Positions 23,384 through 36,464 are shown, counted from the stretch's first letter. The stretch is DNA of 64,000 nt from Vitrella brassicaformis (GCA_001179505.1 CDMY01000450.1:1-64000); one strand, 5' to 3'. The notes: generated by a model from the sequence alone, not told the origin. Numbers and translations are program-made.

Positions 23384-24208
23384 GATGATCAGATCCTGCA
23401 CACAGCAGAACCACGCCCAACGCTCAAAGGCGGAAAGTGACTTCCGTGCAGCAACGAGGGTGTCAGCCACTTACGTCGGGATCTTCGTCACTGTTGTGCT
23501 AATAGAAAGCGAAACTCGGCTGGACGCACACGAACAAGGCCCTTCGTGTCCGCGTCGTCCACATCATTTCGTGGTCCTTTGCGTTGGTACCTAATTTTAA
23601 TATTCCGCAAAAGCAGGGTTTGGGTTGTAGGGTATGGTTTCGTTTGCACACTGTACGGAATCGCTGCGAGAGGCGCGAGGAGAAAGGCTGCAGGCAGGGC
23701 CCTAAGGATGGCTGTGGGGTCCTGAGGCTGGCCGGAGGGAGGAGATGAACACACAGGTCCACCTCAGGGGCCATTATTGACCACCACTGAGAGAGCGAGA
23801 CGCCTCGGAGGATTCGAAGCGGGCGGCGGAGACCAAGATGGAGCTATAAGGAGGGTGATTGTCTTCTCTTCCCCTCTCCCTCCCTCTCTGTCGTGAGTAG
23901 CCTCGTCAACGCGACCACTGTCCTCTCTGTGTCCGTCCTTCGTGCCGATCGCAGCCTTCCTTGTTGACAAGGAGGCACCCACCCATCTCCGCCCAGACCA
24001 AGACAGACAGCAAGAAGCTGCCAGTCCATCATCTTTTTCCCACCCCTTCTTTCTTACTTGGGTCGTCATCATCTGCTGCCGCTGGCTGATCCGACATCGT
24101 CACGTCATGCGTCGTTACTGCTGCTGACGGCAAGGGTGTGGTTGATTGTAATTGGTCCGACCATCTATCTATCCTATATTATCAGCGAGAAGGGGCCATG
24201 CTCCTAGA
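23384..24208. other. Shared upstream region of copy B and the 24209 gene
   Basis: No convincing exon was found. It contains the telomere-like motif at 23613 and CT-rich DNA at about 23870-23900. The AAGCTCGCA motif is absent here. Confidence 0.5.
23613..23633 (+). promoter_or_regulatory. Telomere-like promoter motif, copy 1
   Basis: GCAGGGTTTGG followed by a TTGTAGGGT end. It differs from the copy at 61722 by a single base insertion. It lies between divergent starts at 23383 and 24209. The reverse strand contains ACCCTACAACCCAAACCC, similar to the plant telo-box AAACCCTA. Confidence 0.45.
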
Positions 24209-27133
24209 ATGCCTTCCCCCACGGCGAGAGTAGGGAGAAAGCGACCATACGACGCGATCCGAAGCCTGATATCGCTCCCTACAGCCTCGTGCATCGCCGC
24301 CACCCCGCCCAGCACCTCGCCGACCCACCTGCCCGGCACGCCGTCGTTCAACTCGTCCACCGTGCACATGATGGACGCGTCCTTCTGCTTCCCTGCCGCC
24401 GATGTCATGGACTGGTCGGCAGGCGAGGGCGAGGCGGAGGGGGAAGGACGAGAGGGAGAAGGAGAGGTGGGCAAGGAGGGGCAGGCAGCGTCGCCCATGC
24501 ATCTCGATAGGAGGACTGCGAGGAGGGTCACATTCCAAGCAGAGGCCGTCAAAGTATCACCAGGTAACGAAATGAGTGAGTGCAGAGGAGGGGAGGGGGA
24601 GGGAGTGTCGCTTCATTCGTATCACTTTTTAATCACCACTTTTCTTCCTCCCTCTGCGTGTGTCGTGTGTTTTTGTCATGTGTGCTGTCTGTCATGTCAG
24701 AGGATGGTTGTGTTGATGACGTGACGTCAGTGTCGATCGAGAAGGCGATGGAGGGTCTCACCAGCACTCTGCCCGTCTGCCTCACGTCCGGCGGCATCTT
24801 CCACATGGGCGAGGTCGACCCCCCACCATCCGTATCCCACTCACACCAAACAGACAAGCCCTGTGGCAAGAAGACGCGCCCCCTCATGCCCCCAGCCCCC
24901 CCACCCACCCCCGCACCCACACCAACAGTCAGGTCCGACTCGCGGAACAACACCCCCACGGCATCACACGCCACCCAAGGCCCTCAGCCGTCCTCATCGG
25001 TGCCCACCACTGCCCCCCCATCAGTTACTCACACGGCCGAAAGGCCGCCGGCGTCAGCTCGGGAGAAGGAGAGGCCGCCAGCAAGGGCGCCGGCTGCGTC
25101 GCGGTTCTCCCAGGCGCTGAGGGGGTTGGCGCTGCCGCATGGGCGGAGCGGGACGACTGTGTCGACGTATGACACGCAGACGGCCACTGAGGACAGCGGC
25201 AGGAAGGCGAACACGTCGAGGGAGAGGGCAGAGGGCGACGGGCCGGCCGGCCAGCAGAGGAAGGGCAACAGTCTGTTCGGCCGCGGACAGAAGGGTGGTG
25301 CGGCGCATGCAAATGGCAGTGCGGCGAGGGGTGTCTTGTCACCTGGAGGTGGTGGCGGCGGTGGCCATGGTGAGGGCACGAGCCGGCTGGCGATGGCGCT
25401 GTCGTTCAAGTGGGGCAAGCTCCACTTCGCCCAGACCAACAAGAGCAAGGAGCCGCACAAGAGCGCCGAGGTCGTCAAGGACACATGCCAGCCCCCCCAT
25501 CAGCATCAGCATCATCTGGAGAAGGATGCCTCCATCCCTCCCCTGTCCCCACCTGTTGGCCCCAGCCCAAGTGCGTCACCCGAGCTGCCCACATCCCCCC
25601 CCTCCCCGTCCGTGTGCGCAGCAGAAGGCGGCAGCACCAAGAACAGCAAGGCCGCCAACCACGTGCCGTCGTCGCCGGCCTTCCCCGGCTGCACCAGCAG
25701 CTGCTGTGGCTGCTCGCCCCCACAGATCCTCGGGCAGCTGGGGGGGCACCCCGATCCAGCGACAGAGAGCCAGACCAACAGCAATCAGACGCAGTGGATG
25801 TCCCCAGAGCGGCAGGGTGGCACCATTGCGGCGTATGTCAATCACGGTGGTCCTGCTGCCGCACCTGATGCCGCCGATGCCGTCCGTAACGAGACGGGCG
25901 GCGATCAGGAGAGGGAGGGGCATGGCGAGGGCATGGTGGGGGACACGGACATGAGGGACGAGGAGGGCAGGGGGGACGGCATGTGCGAGGACCACCACCC
26001 CCCCCACACACACCAGCCGCCGTCACTCCAGCTGCCGATCCCATCATCGCAACCAGTCGAGGGGGAGGAGACCTCCGGTGCCGTGGAGGCCGACGCAGAG
26101 GAGGGCGATGTGTGCGACGACCACTTCGAGAAGGAGGCGTGGATGGCCAACCTGCAGAGCATCCTCGTCACCCGGGAGCAGCTCATGGGCCTGTTGCGGG
26201 ACGTCCCTCTGGAGGTGCTGCAGGGCCAGCCCCCATCCATGCCCTCAGCCACGCCCACGTCACAACCCGCCTCCACCCCACACCAAGGCAGCAGCGCCAC
26301 GGCGGGCCCTTTCCCCCCCTCACCAGACACCATCCCCTCACCCCTCCTCGACCCACCCACAGACCAAGACAACGACACCGAGGTTGCGCGGGCAGACCCC
26401 TCACACGCATGTTGGCGGGCAGGCGACCGCACGAGCCAGTCGGCGGGCCAGCCGGCTACCAGCGACGAGGGCGGCAAGGGCGCCGGTGGGTGTGGGGAGG
26501 TCGAGACGGCCGTGCGTGGCGCGATCGGCCGTCTGTGTCGCGACTACGTGTGTCTGCTATTCCATTCGCTGAGCGTCAAGGTGGTGGTGGCCAAACCCGA
26601 GACAGAGACCATTCCCCTCCCCGCCCCCACGAGCACCATCAGCAGCAACAGCGAGGACACTGCCATGCGCAGCCCGTCGTCGACCAACAAGGCGAGCCAG
26701 TCCCCGGCAAAAGGGCAGGGGAAGGTCTATGCGCTGGCCGTCAGCCAGGGCTCCTACTGGGGCCCGCCCTACCAGCTCGACGGTGGGTGGCGGGGGGTCA
26801 TCAGGGGGCCGGGCTTCGAGGAGCGCTTCACCACCATGTCGCTGCGGCTGCGAATTTTGGCGGTGCCCCCGAGCGGCAGTGGCGTCAAGCTCCCGCTGCA
26901 TGGCGTGTCGACTCAGCCTGTCGAGAGGTGTGACCTGGAGACTGCCTACCGGACCTGGCGGCTGCAGGGGAGCCCGCCGCGGGAGCTGGCCCCGCAGCAG
27001 CTCAACAGGAGGAGGGCGGCTTTCACGGCACTACAGCGGTTCGCCAAGGACCTGCAGGAGGTTCAGAGACAGGTGGGTGCGGGAGGGACGAAATTGAGGA
27101 GGGCAATACACGCACATCACACGTGATTCATTT

Positions 27134-27171
<38 letters not shown>

Positions 27172-27527
27172 GTGTGTGTGTGTGTCAGCTGCCAACTCTT
27201 CGTTTCGGTGACGCTGAGACAGAGGCAGCGTTCGGTGGGCCTGGAAGTTTGGCCTACACGGAGGTGGGGGGGCTGCTCAAGGCCATGCAGAAGCACCTCT
27301 ACACCGCATTCACGCACCTGCGGCCACACGCAGCCACGGACCAGCACGCCCACCCCCACACAAACCCCCACAGCCACCAACAGCAGCAGACCGACGCAGA
27401 CATGGCCGTGAGCAGCAAAGGTGGCGCCGAGGACATGATGACGGACGTGCAGACGCAGGCCGACTCCCACTCGAGCAGCAGCGCGTCACTCGTGCAGGAG
27501 GGGGACGGGAGGGAGGGCGGTATGTGA
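24209..27527 (+). CDS. Large low-complexity protein, function unknown
   Basis: Three exons: 24209 to about 24563, about 24702-27072 and about 27189-27527, with intact frame across both junctions. The protein of about 1,000 residues starts MPSPTARVGRKRPYD. Most is disordered and rich in Pro, Ser, His and Gly. Two more ordered stretches stand out: EKEAWMANLQSILVTREQLM and a C-terminal block (RDYVCLLFHSLSVKVVV, YALAVSQGSYWGPPYQL, then AYTEVGGLLKAMQKHLYTAF). I do not recognise a family. Base composition is very GC-rich, like the neighbours. The basic N-terminus and the lack of signal peptide or membrane segments fit a nuclear or cytosolic protein, but nothing more specific can be said. Confidence 0.6.
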
Positions 27528-30500
27528 GCATGTCATGGGACGATGGAAGGGTCTGATGGTCTGATGGTGTGATTGTGTGGTGTGCGTGCTGGAGAGTCCA
27601 ATTTTACGTACACATCTTCTCTTGTCGGTGTTGGCGTAGAGGGCAGGGAGAGGGACGGGAGGGAGGGGAGGGGAAGGATTGTGTGTTGTTTGGCTCCCTC
27701 ACTCATTCATCCGTCGGCAGTTCTGTTGGATGGCGGGGCGGAGGGTAGGGTACCTGGTTGGTCGCGTGTTGGATTTGGAAACATACAAGTAGATAGAGGG
27801 CATTCACTCTCACTCAGGCTCTCTCTCTCTCTCTCTCTCTCGTCTGTCCGTCTGTCTGTCTGTCTGTCTGTCCTACCTTGGCTGTCACGGCGCCATGATA
27901 AGCGTTTGCGCTGCTACTGCTGTCTGTCGGTTCACACACGTACTTGGATGCTCCCTCACCTCATCATCATCAACTTCTCTCTGGGCGAATGGGCGAGGCT
28001 CCACACACAACTTTTTTGGTGCAGGAGCCTGCTATCACACCGACCAACAGAGAGAGAGAGAGAGAGGGATGGCTGATAGCTGTTGGCTGCTGGATGGATG
28101 GATGGATGGTGCCTGCCTGCCTGCCTGTCTGCTTCGCACAGTCACTGCTGCACATACAGACAGACAGACGTCGATGTCACTCTTGGTCGGCACACACAGC
28201 GAAGGAAGGCGCTCTATGTCTATGCGTGTGTGAGTGAGTGTGGGTGTGAGTGTGAGTGTGTGTGCGTGTGCGTATGTGTCTACGGTGTCCTGGGTGCCTT
28301 TTTTGTTTACTTGTTTTGGCGGATAGGATACAGACCTGGGCTCTCGTAGATCACACACACACATCTGTAGGCTGGCTGACGCACGCAATCAATACACACC
28401 ACACCACACTACACCATAGCATCACATTGCACAGACACACACACACACACACACATACACGAATAGGATCTGGACAGACAGGCGCATCACGGCGTGGCGT
28501 GTGCAGGCAGGCAGGCAGGGAGCTTTACTTCTGTCTTTCTGCGTTTTTTCGCGAGTGAGTGAGTAGTAGTGAGTGGCGCAATGCAATCCTCCCCGCCCCT
28601 CCCTCCCTGCTATCTATATTTTTGTCGGTTTCCGAAGACTGGCTGGCTGGGTGGCTGATGATTGGGTCGATCAATACGCCTTTTTTCCCTCCCTCCCTCC
28701 CTCTCTACTCTACGTGTAGCAATCCATCCGCCCGTGCACTGAGTGAGTATCATCCATCCATCATGTCGTTCGGTCGCGTAGAGGGTCACAGATTAGCTAC
28801 ACACACACATACACATACACACACATGCCCACTGCAGACACCCATCCACCCATCCACTTGTCTTGTTGTTGTGTTTTCTCCCGCCGTCTGTCTGTCTGTC
28901 TGTCTGTCGGTTTGTGTCTGTGTGTCTCTCTTGCTGCCTGCCTGCCTGCCGTCATTCCATCCACGAGGGTCCACCTCATCTCGCTCGTCAAGATGTCACT
29001 CACGCTGTCTGTCTGTGTTGTGTGTCTTTTTTCGCTCTCTCCGATACGATACGTGCGTGGACCAGGGTATGCCATGCCGGTGTGTGGTGTGTGGATGGAT
29101 GGATGGATGGAATCAATAGTGAGCGAGCGAGGCAGCTGCTAGTCAGTCGATTGATCACACAATTTTCACTCCCTCACCTTAGTTGGCTGGCTGCTGTATT
29201 GGGGAACGGTGCGATGAGGGACAGGGAATTTTCGCTTTACGACCATGACCATGCTGACCATGCTGTGTGTATGCGTCTCCCTGCTTCCCTCCCTCTGCCA
29301 GTCAGTCAGCCGAGCCCGTGCAGCTTCATCATGATCCATTCATTCCCACGACAGCCAGCAGAGCAGACCGTCTTGTGGACATTTTTCTATCCATGCGTCC
29401 AGGCAGGCAGGCAGGCAGTCGGGTCACTCACGTTCATTTCACTCATTCATTCATTCATCTGGACACACACACACACACACACATACTCATACTCATACTC
29501 ACACAAACTGTCTGCATGAGTGTCTTGACTGACTTGAGGTGGTGGAGGGGGCGGACGGATGCAGCACGCGACAGACAGACAGACCAGCGGAGGAAGGAAG
29601 AGACAGAACGGAACGGAACAAACGAATGAGTGAGTGGGTGGGCGGGGGTGTGGCCGGGGGTTTGTGTGGGTTAGTGACCCTACTCTTGTGTGTGGGTGTG
29701 TGCGTCGGTCGGTCGTCTTGATGGAACGGAATGACTGCCTTTTTCTCAATTGTGTATTGTATGTATTGTCGTGTGGTGTAGATGTGTGTGTGTGTGTGTG
29801 TGTGAGGTGTGAGTCTCCACTGCTCTAGCTGCTCTGCTCTGGATGGATGGATGGCTGACGGGAGGGAGTGAGGGAGGGAGGGTCACTTTCTCTACCTAAT
29901 GCTATCTGTCTGTCTACACACATAAGTACATGAGAGCATGGAGTCGTTTGTTTGGTGGTTTGGTTTGCTTACTGGCATGGCATGGATTGGATGGCGCGGA
30001 ACGATCTTGTTGCGGTGATGGTGTGGTGTGGTGTGTCTCTGTGTGTGTCTCTGTGTGTGTGTCTGTGTGTGTCTCTGTGTGTGTTGGCTCCGCACGCTGT
30101 CTGTCTTTCTTCAGTCATCATTTGTCTGCTGCATACCTACCTACACACATACTCACGCGAGACACATCGCGACTACCTACCTATAGCTGACATAGAGAAA
30201 TATGAGGGCCGGCTGGCTGTTGTGATGTGTTGTGTTGTGTTGTGTGCTGTAAGTGCGTGAGTGCGTCTGACATGGCATGGCATGGCATGGTATGAGGAGC
30301 AAAGAATCTCCGCAAAGAAGGAAAGGCAAAAGACAGATCGACAGATCGACAGAAAGACATTCATCACTTACATACTTCCTTACACACATGCTTACATACA
30401 TCTAGATCTAGTGGCTTAGTGTGTGCCTTGCCTGCCTGCCTGCCTGCCTGTGTGTGTCTCACTCACTCAGTGTCTTTGTCAATCAATCGGTCCCCATTCC

Positions 30501-31763
30501 ACCACACAGACAGACATACACGAGAACAGACAGACCTTAACGAGCGCTATGCGTGCGTGCAAAGATGCGAGGCCTCCCAGCGCGGCAGACGAATAGACTG
30601 CTGTGTCCTGCCCCTACTCACTCGCCCTCCCGCCCCGCCCCGCCTCTCTGGCTGCACTGCATGCCCTGCGTGCCGTGCAAGCTGTTCCGTCCACCACTGT
30701 GTGCTCTGCTCCTCTCCTCTGTCTGTCTGACTGCTTACTGCTGTCTTATTCTTCTTTCGTTCGTTTGATGCTTTCATGGCTGGATGTGTGGGTGTGTGGA
30801 TGTGCGTGAGTGACTCCTCAGCACGAACAGCGCTGATGGCAGACAGACAGACAGACAGACGAAGAAATGAACGAATGGACGAATGGACGAACGGCTGGCT
30901 GTATTTATATTCCTTCCCACTAACTAAAGTGCATGCGATGCGCGTCTTTCTTGTTTGTTTGTGCTGTTTCTTTCATTATTTCCCTAGCTAGCTGCATGCC
31001 CCGATTGACTGACGTGATGCGTGCCGTGTGAGCGCCATGCATCCTTCCAGCCTCACAGTTCTGGCTGGAGGGGAGGGGCGGGTGGATCGATAGATACCAA
31101 CCAACGAATGAATGAATGAACGAATGGATGGATGGCCTTTGGGTGGATTGATTGAATGATGTCATGTCCTCTATCGCACGGTGTACATACATACTTATTT
31201 GATATCTTGGAGGGGCCGGGGGGTGGCGGGTGGGGGAATAATGAATGGGCGGGTGAGTGGCCAGGCAGGCAGGCAGGCAGGCACACACGTGCGCACCGCA
31301 CCCAATTGACAGAGAAAGAAAGAGTAGAGCGCAGCGCGTGTCTCATTTACAGACAGCGATTGGTCTGTGGTCGTCTTGATGCCTGGCTGGGTGCGGTGCA
31401 TGGCTGCAGTGACGTGACGCGACGTGCGAGACACCCACCGATCGATCGATATGTGCGTGCAGTGCAGTGCAGTGCATTGAATGCATTGATGGAGCGAGCG
31501 ATAGATTGACAAATCCTTTTTTGTCGTAAGTCGCTTCGACGTGCCTGCATGTCAGTCATGTGTGTGAGTGAGACGACAGGACAGCTGCCTGGCTGGCTGC
31601 CTGGCCTGGCTGGCTGGGTCCCTCCCTTCATCCAAGGGAATAACTGACGGCAGTGATGCTTTCTATGCATGTATGGTATGTCGATAGATAAATACCTCAG
31701 TCAGTCCCTCACGTACAAAAGTCAGTACATCCACCAGACGACACAAACTCAGCTGTCGGTCTT
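27528..31763. other. 4.2-kb gene-free stretch of simple repeats
   Basis: No exon with coding character was found on either strand. The stretch holds dense microsatellites: CT and CTGT (27810-27870), GGAT and TGCC (28090-28130), CA (28350 and 28436), CTGT (28886), CAGG (29401), GT (29783), a CTCTGTGTGTGT array (30036-30085), TTGTG (30226), ATGGC (30272), GACA (30842) and CAGG (31261). The short open frames here are made of repeat-derived residues. Confidence 0.6.
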
Positions 31764-34529
31764 CTAATCGCCACCATCGGCACCGGCATCGGCATCAGTC
31801 TTAGCTCTCTTCTCGCGATGCTCCTGTAGCCCGCACAGAGACCAAGAAGAAACACCCACACCAACAAACAGATCAAAAGCATCTTCATCTGTTGATGCAT
31901 GCGCCGCGCCGCGCACCCACCAGTGCTTCTCCGTCGGCCGCCCCTTCTGCTTCCTCGTCCAGTCCCAGATCCATGTCGATGTCAATCTCCTCGTCAGCAC
32001 CGCCCTGATACACACACACATCCGGATGCAGTCAATACCACATCGATCCGATGCGCTGCCTGGCTCACCGCAGCTGGTCTCGGGGCAGGAGGAGGTGGTG
32101 GTGGTGGTGGTGGGCGGGCAAACAGAGGAGGGGCAGGTGGCTGCCGTGGTGGTGCTTGTGGCCTTGGTGGTGGGGCGTGTTGGTCTCTGGCATCCCATGT
32201 ATCTTCGAGACTCAGCAGCCGCAGGAAGGCTCTCCGCTGGCCAGGGAGGTCTCGATAGTCCCCGTCGGGCGACGTCCAGTGGGGCCACCGGCCATCTGAG
32301 GGGATGGGCGATTCGATTGGTCCACACACAAAGGCAGGCCCGGTACGTCCGCGTGTCGTGTTCGTGTCGTGTGAGTGTACCTTGCGCGTCCTGTTGCAGC
32401 CTCTCCTGCACATGGACGCGGTCATCGTCAGTCGGCGCACTGGACGAACCAACGAACGAACGAACGAACGAAGGAATATGGAACGAACAGCAGACAGAGG
32501 GTGTCACGTCACCCTTGTGTTGGTATGGTATGCTCTGTGTGTGCGCTGCGTACTGCACCGACCGTACCAGGTGTTGTGGGGCCTGTTGTGGGGCCCATAT
32601 GGGATGTTCGGGTGGTTCGCACGCAGGATTGACAGCCACTCGGCATCGTAACTGCACCATACAGACGCGCAGAGAGAAACACCCGCACCTCACTCATCCC
32701 ATCCACAGACCAGACCCTTTTCCTCTCTGTTTCTCCAACGAACCGAATGCACAGCGGCTCAGAAGGTCCACTGCTCTCCTGCTGGGCGGATGACGCTTCT
32801 TGTGCAGCCCCGGCAGCATCGGCTCCTGCAGCTGCTGCTGCTGCTGAATCGCCTTGGGCATCCACGAGCGCGCTGCCATCGCTGCCATCGTTGTGGATGA
32901 GCCAGTGGCCAGCAGGGCATGTGTCAGACGGCATGTCGATGTCCAGGATCTGCAGGAAGGCTCCAGGCCGACGCTCATGCACCTTGTCCAGCGCCAGAAA
33001 CCTGGACAAACAACACAACACACACAGGCGTAGAGATAGATTGGTGGGGTGATGTGATGGGGATCTCGATACATACGAACCTGGTTGCCTGGTGCCTCTG
33101 GTTAGGGTTGTTTCCATTGGGTGGCTGGTGGTGTGGGATAATCGACGCGAACTTGACGTGGAGGTGGGCCGAGAACCAGAACCGGCTGCACGCAAGCAAG
33201 GAGGGAGGAGCACCACACATCACATCATATCACATCGCATTCGGTCCCTCCCTCGCCTTGTTGTGTTCACTTACGGTTTCATTTGCCTGAGCAGCAGCAT
33301 GGCGGGAGTGTTGCCGAGCTGGTTCCTGTCCAGCTGCAACCAAGTGCAATAAAGGAAGGCGATGCGTGAATGTGCGTGTTGGTCTCTTGGTCTGGTGCAC
33401 TCACGTCATCTTTGAAGAATGGCTTCTTCTGAATGAGGCCCTGACGGTCACCATAGTCCACCACACCTGCAGGCCACGCACACACGCACTCACCCGCCAC
33501 TCATTGCATGGCATGAGCAGGCGCGTCCCGGCTCGGTGCGTGTCGTGTCGTGTGTACCGTTTGGCCAGTCGTGGCTGAGCATGACATCCACAGGCTCTCT
33601 CACCTATAGTCATACACATAATCAAATCACCTACCTGTCAATGAACACTGCATCAATAGCCAGCCTGTTCCTCTCCATTGCTGATCTGCCGACCTCGCCC
33701 AGTTTCTTGATCTCGAACTCCCGCGTGTGGCATGCCGTCCGCCGGGTCGAGTCGTCATACGGGATCTTCTCAAAGTAACCTGCACTCACACACACAGACA
33801 GACAGACACGTCACACACGTCACACACGTGAGTGTAATGAATGTACATTGCTTCTCTCCACCCACTGACCACCGAGTGTGACTGACTGACCTTTGTTGTA
33901 GTCGTACGGCTTGTAGATACCCGAGTAGCCTCCGATACGCAGATCCCCCACACGGACCACACCACTAGAGCCCAGGAAGAAGATGTTGGGCGCCACCCAG
34001 CCGCCGAAATACCTGAACGAGCAGAGCAGATCAACATCAAGTACCACTGGCAACCGACTGCCCGTGCTGTTGATGCCCATGAGTGGGAGCGTACAGTTCT
34101 GAGAGGACGTTGGGTGCCTCATGGTTGCCTCCGACGAAGATGGTGAGGCATGGTGCCGTCTTGGCGCCCGAGTAGTATTCATGGAAGTCCATCATCTTGC
34201 GATACTTGGGAGGCATCGTCTGCCACTGCATGTCAGACTCAAAACGCGCCGACTGCACACACCGGATCACACACCGAATGCCTCGCAGTCCGAGTGGACG
34301 CTGTGTCTGAGGGATCTTGCCTGGAAGTCTCCACACATGAGCAGGAGGTCAACGGGCACTCCATCCCTCTGGCTGACGTCCTCCAGGGCACGATAGATGG
34401 CGTTGAGTTCGCCGTGGCAGCAGCCTTCAACACCAACCTGGAGAGAAGAAATGAAAGCACAAGCCGCACATTGCAATGACAGCAGAAGGTGCATCCAGCC
34501 GGAGCACAAGCATCCCATCTCACCCGCAT
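31764..34529 (-). CDS. DBR1: RNA lariat debranching enzyme
   Basis: Metallophosphoesterase that cleaves the 2'-5' bond of intron lariats in the nucleus. The coding start is a six-base exon (ATGCGG, 34524-34529) spliced to [15 protein letters not shown], which carries the metal-binding His. LLMCGDFQA, then [46 protein letters not shown] and [11 protein letters not shown] supply the remaining metal and substrate residues in the family order. A C-terminal DBR1 domain follows ([29 protein letters not shown]), then a proline-rich and acidic tail ending [10 protein letters not shown]. About nine introns occur. The high intron load of the surrounding genes fits a need for debranching. The Cys in GCCHG is the expected DBR1 variant of the metal site. 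Confidence 0.93.
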
Positions 34530-34691
34530 CGTCGATGGACCACCCGCTCTAAAAACCACCCGCTTCAAAAACCAGATCTTGCGTGGCAGCAGTGAAAGGC
34601 ATCGCAGGCCGAGCGGGAGTAGTTTTCCTTCCCCTTCCCCTCTGCCTTCCCCTCTCGAGCAGCGGTTTCAGGGAGGACACTACCCTCCGTC

Positions 34692-34700
34692 TGCGAGCTT
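34692..34700 (-). promoter_or_regulatory. AAGCTCGCA promoter motif, copy 5 (reverse)
   Basis: TGCGAGCTT followed by A lies between the DBR1 start (34529) and the membrane-protein start (34829), about 130-165 bp from each. Confidence 0.5.
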
Positions 34701-34828
34701 AGAGAGGAAAGGGGAGAAGACAGAAAAGGGGAGAGACGAGAAAGAGGCTGTCTGGCGAACTGTCCTGAGGCATCTATCACGTGTCCATCGGCATCTATTC
34801 ATCAGCTCACGTTTGTTCAAGCCACAAC

Positions 34829-35654
34829 ATGAGCATCGTCACATCGCCCCACAACGGTAGGGCCGCCCTGCTGATTCCCCTGCTGATTCCCCTCGATGAC
34901 TCCTCTCGTCACGATCGCGCTGCTCTGCCGGATCTGCCAGAGGCCAAAAAGGTGAGACCGGGAAAACAGGCCAATGCGTCCATCCTTTGTGCTCATTCCG
35001 TGTGTTCTTTTGCTGCTTACAGCCCGGCTGGATCAACTTCTGTGCGCTCGTCGTGACCCACCAGCTGTGGTACTTCGTTCCGCTGCTGTTTGCCGTGGTC
35101 CCTTCGTCCGCTGTGGCGTGGGTGGGCCTGTCTCTCGCGGCAACTTGCTGTATAGCGGCGTGCGAGTGGTCGTACTGCAAGGGGATGGCCGTTGTGGCGG
35201 CGTCATGCGGTGCATACTTCCCCCCAACGGCAAGGCGGCGTGCTACGCGGCAAGCCACATCATAACATTGCTGTGGACAAATGCTCTACTCAACTACCTT
35301 CCCTACCATTGTGATAGTCTTTCTGTGGTTTCCCTGGTGGTTTTGGCTCTGGCCGCTGTGTGTCTGCGGTGCGGTCGCTGTGTCGTTTCGTGTGACGAGG
35401 CTCCACGCGAGCGTGAACTCTCCCTTGAGGAGGCAATGGAAGTAGTGCGTGTAGAGGCGATTCAAGTGGCGAAGATTCAAGAGGCGAAGAACGCCGTGTA
35501 CCGTGTGGCCGACTGGTGTGTCGTTCTGCCACTACTGTGCATGTCATTGTTGGCCGGTCAGATGCTGATCTGGTGGATCTACATGGGAATCTTTCTCTTC
35601 GCTGAGCTGGTTCGGTGCTGTCGTGGTCTGTGTGATGACACGATTTCTCAGTAG
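34829..35654 (+). CDS. Multi-pass membrane protein, apparent frameshift
   Basis: Exon 1 (34829-34951, MSIVTSPHNGRAALLIPLLI) joins at a codon boundary to exon 2 at 35023 (PGWINFCALVVTHQLW). Hydrophobic helices follow: YFVPLLFAVVPSSAVAWVGL, LAATCCIAACEW, then SHIITLLWTNALLNYL, LSVVSLVVLALAAVCL and WCVVLPLLCMSLLAGQMLIW. The last three helices are in the next frame. The switch happens at a run of six C (35220-35225), where seven would keep AYFPPNGK in frame. This looks like a one-base error or a recent mutation. Between the helices is an acidic amphipathic segment (ERELSLEEAMEVVRVEA). I do not recognise the family. If the break is real, the product stops at 35265. Confidence 0.55.
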
Positions 35655-36464
35655 CTGACTGCACGGGCACGGGATCGCGCAATCGGCGCGCTGCACGGAG
35701 GTCTTCTACGGGTTGTGTTGCATGCCATGAGACGGATGAGGTGTTGTGTGAGGTAGGTAGCTATAGGTGGTGTGTGAAGATCCTCTGTCAAGACATGTAC
35801 GCATCCATTGTGTACACGAACAATGCATCTCTACATGGATCGTGTATACGTACCGTGTTGCTGCATGTTGCTGTCGTTCATGTCGGAGAGATCTGACGTG
35901 AGGGCGAAGTAGAGAGTACGTTGGACGATCATGAACCAGTTCCTTTGTTTGATGAAATTGATGAGTCAATCCACTCATTCATTCGTTCAGTCATCTCACT
36001 CAGGTCGAGCAGCTGTGCCTCGGTGTACTCACACACACGCACACATGCACACCGCTTTGCGCCAGTTGACGACCTGTGTTGTCTGACAGACTGACTGACT
36101 GACAGACTGACGATGGATGGATTGATGGATATGCATGGATGCGGAGCAAAACAACAAGACAAGGCACAAGGCGGGACGGACAATGCTGTGGTCATGTACT
36201 GACTGATGCATGTACATACATACACGATTCTGGCTGGGGGAAATGGTTTCGTCTTTGCAATGCGCACCGGTCTGTTCCTGCGTCAGAAGGTGTCTCCATA
36301 CTCACCTTATCTGACCGAGGAGCAGATCGAGGCAGCAGACGAGAAACGACTCAAATCGCGGCCTGTTCATCAGCATCAGCTCCTCCTGTGGGCGTCTCGG
36401 GCGTGTGTCCCCGTAAAACCGAACTCGGTTTGGGGGCTTCTTTCAGGTTGTTTGTGCGGCTGCA
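35655..36464. other. Intergenic DNA or leader upstream of the double-kinase gene
   Basis: Mostly simple sequence. An 88-codon frame at 36260-36526 begins MRTGLFLRQKVSPYSPYL and continues TEEQIEAADEKRLKSR, which looks coding. It might be an upstream exon or a tiny gene, but I could not join it to the kinase frame. A 7+2+7 inverted repeat, AAACCGA-AC-TCGGTTT, spans 36416-36431. Confidence 0.35.

Noticed and set aside
27810-31600. Regular short repeats resembling a CRISPR array
   Set aside because: They are uninterrupted microsatellites without unique spacers, in a eukaryotic, intron-containing sequence.
31764-32693. 309-codon minus-strand open frame as a separate gene
   Set aside because: It merges introns and exons of the DBR1 C-terminus; only parts such as [10 protein letters not shown] are exonic.
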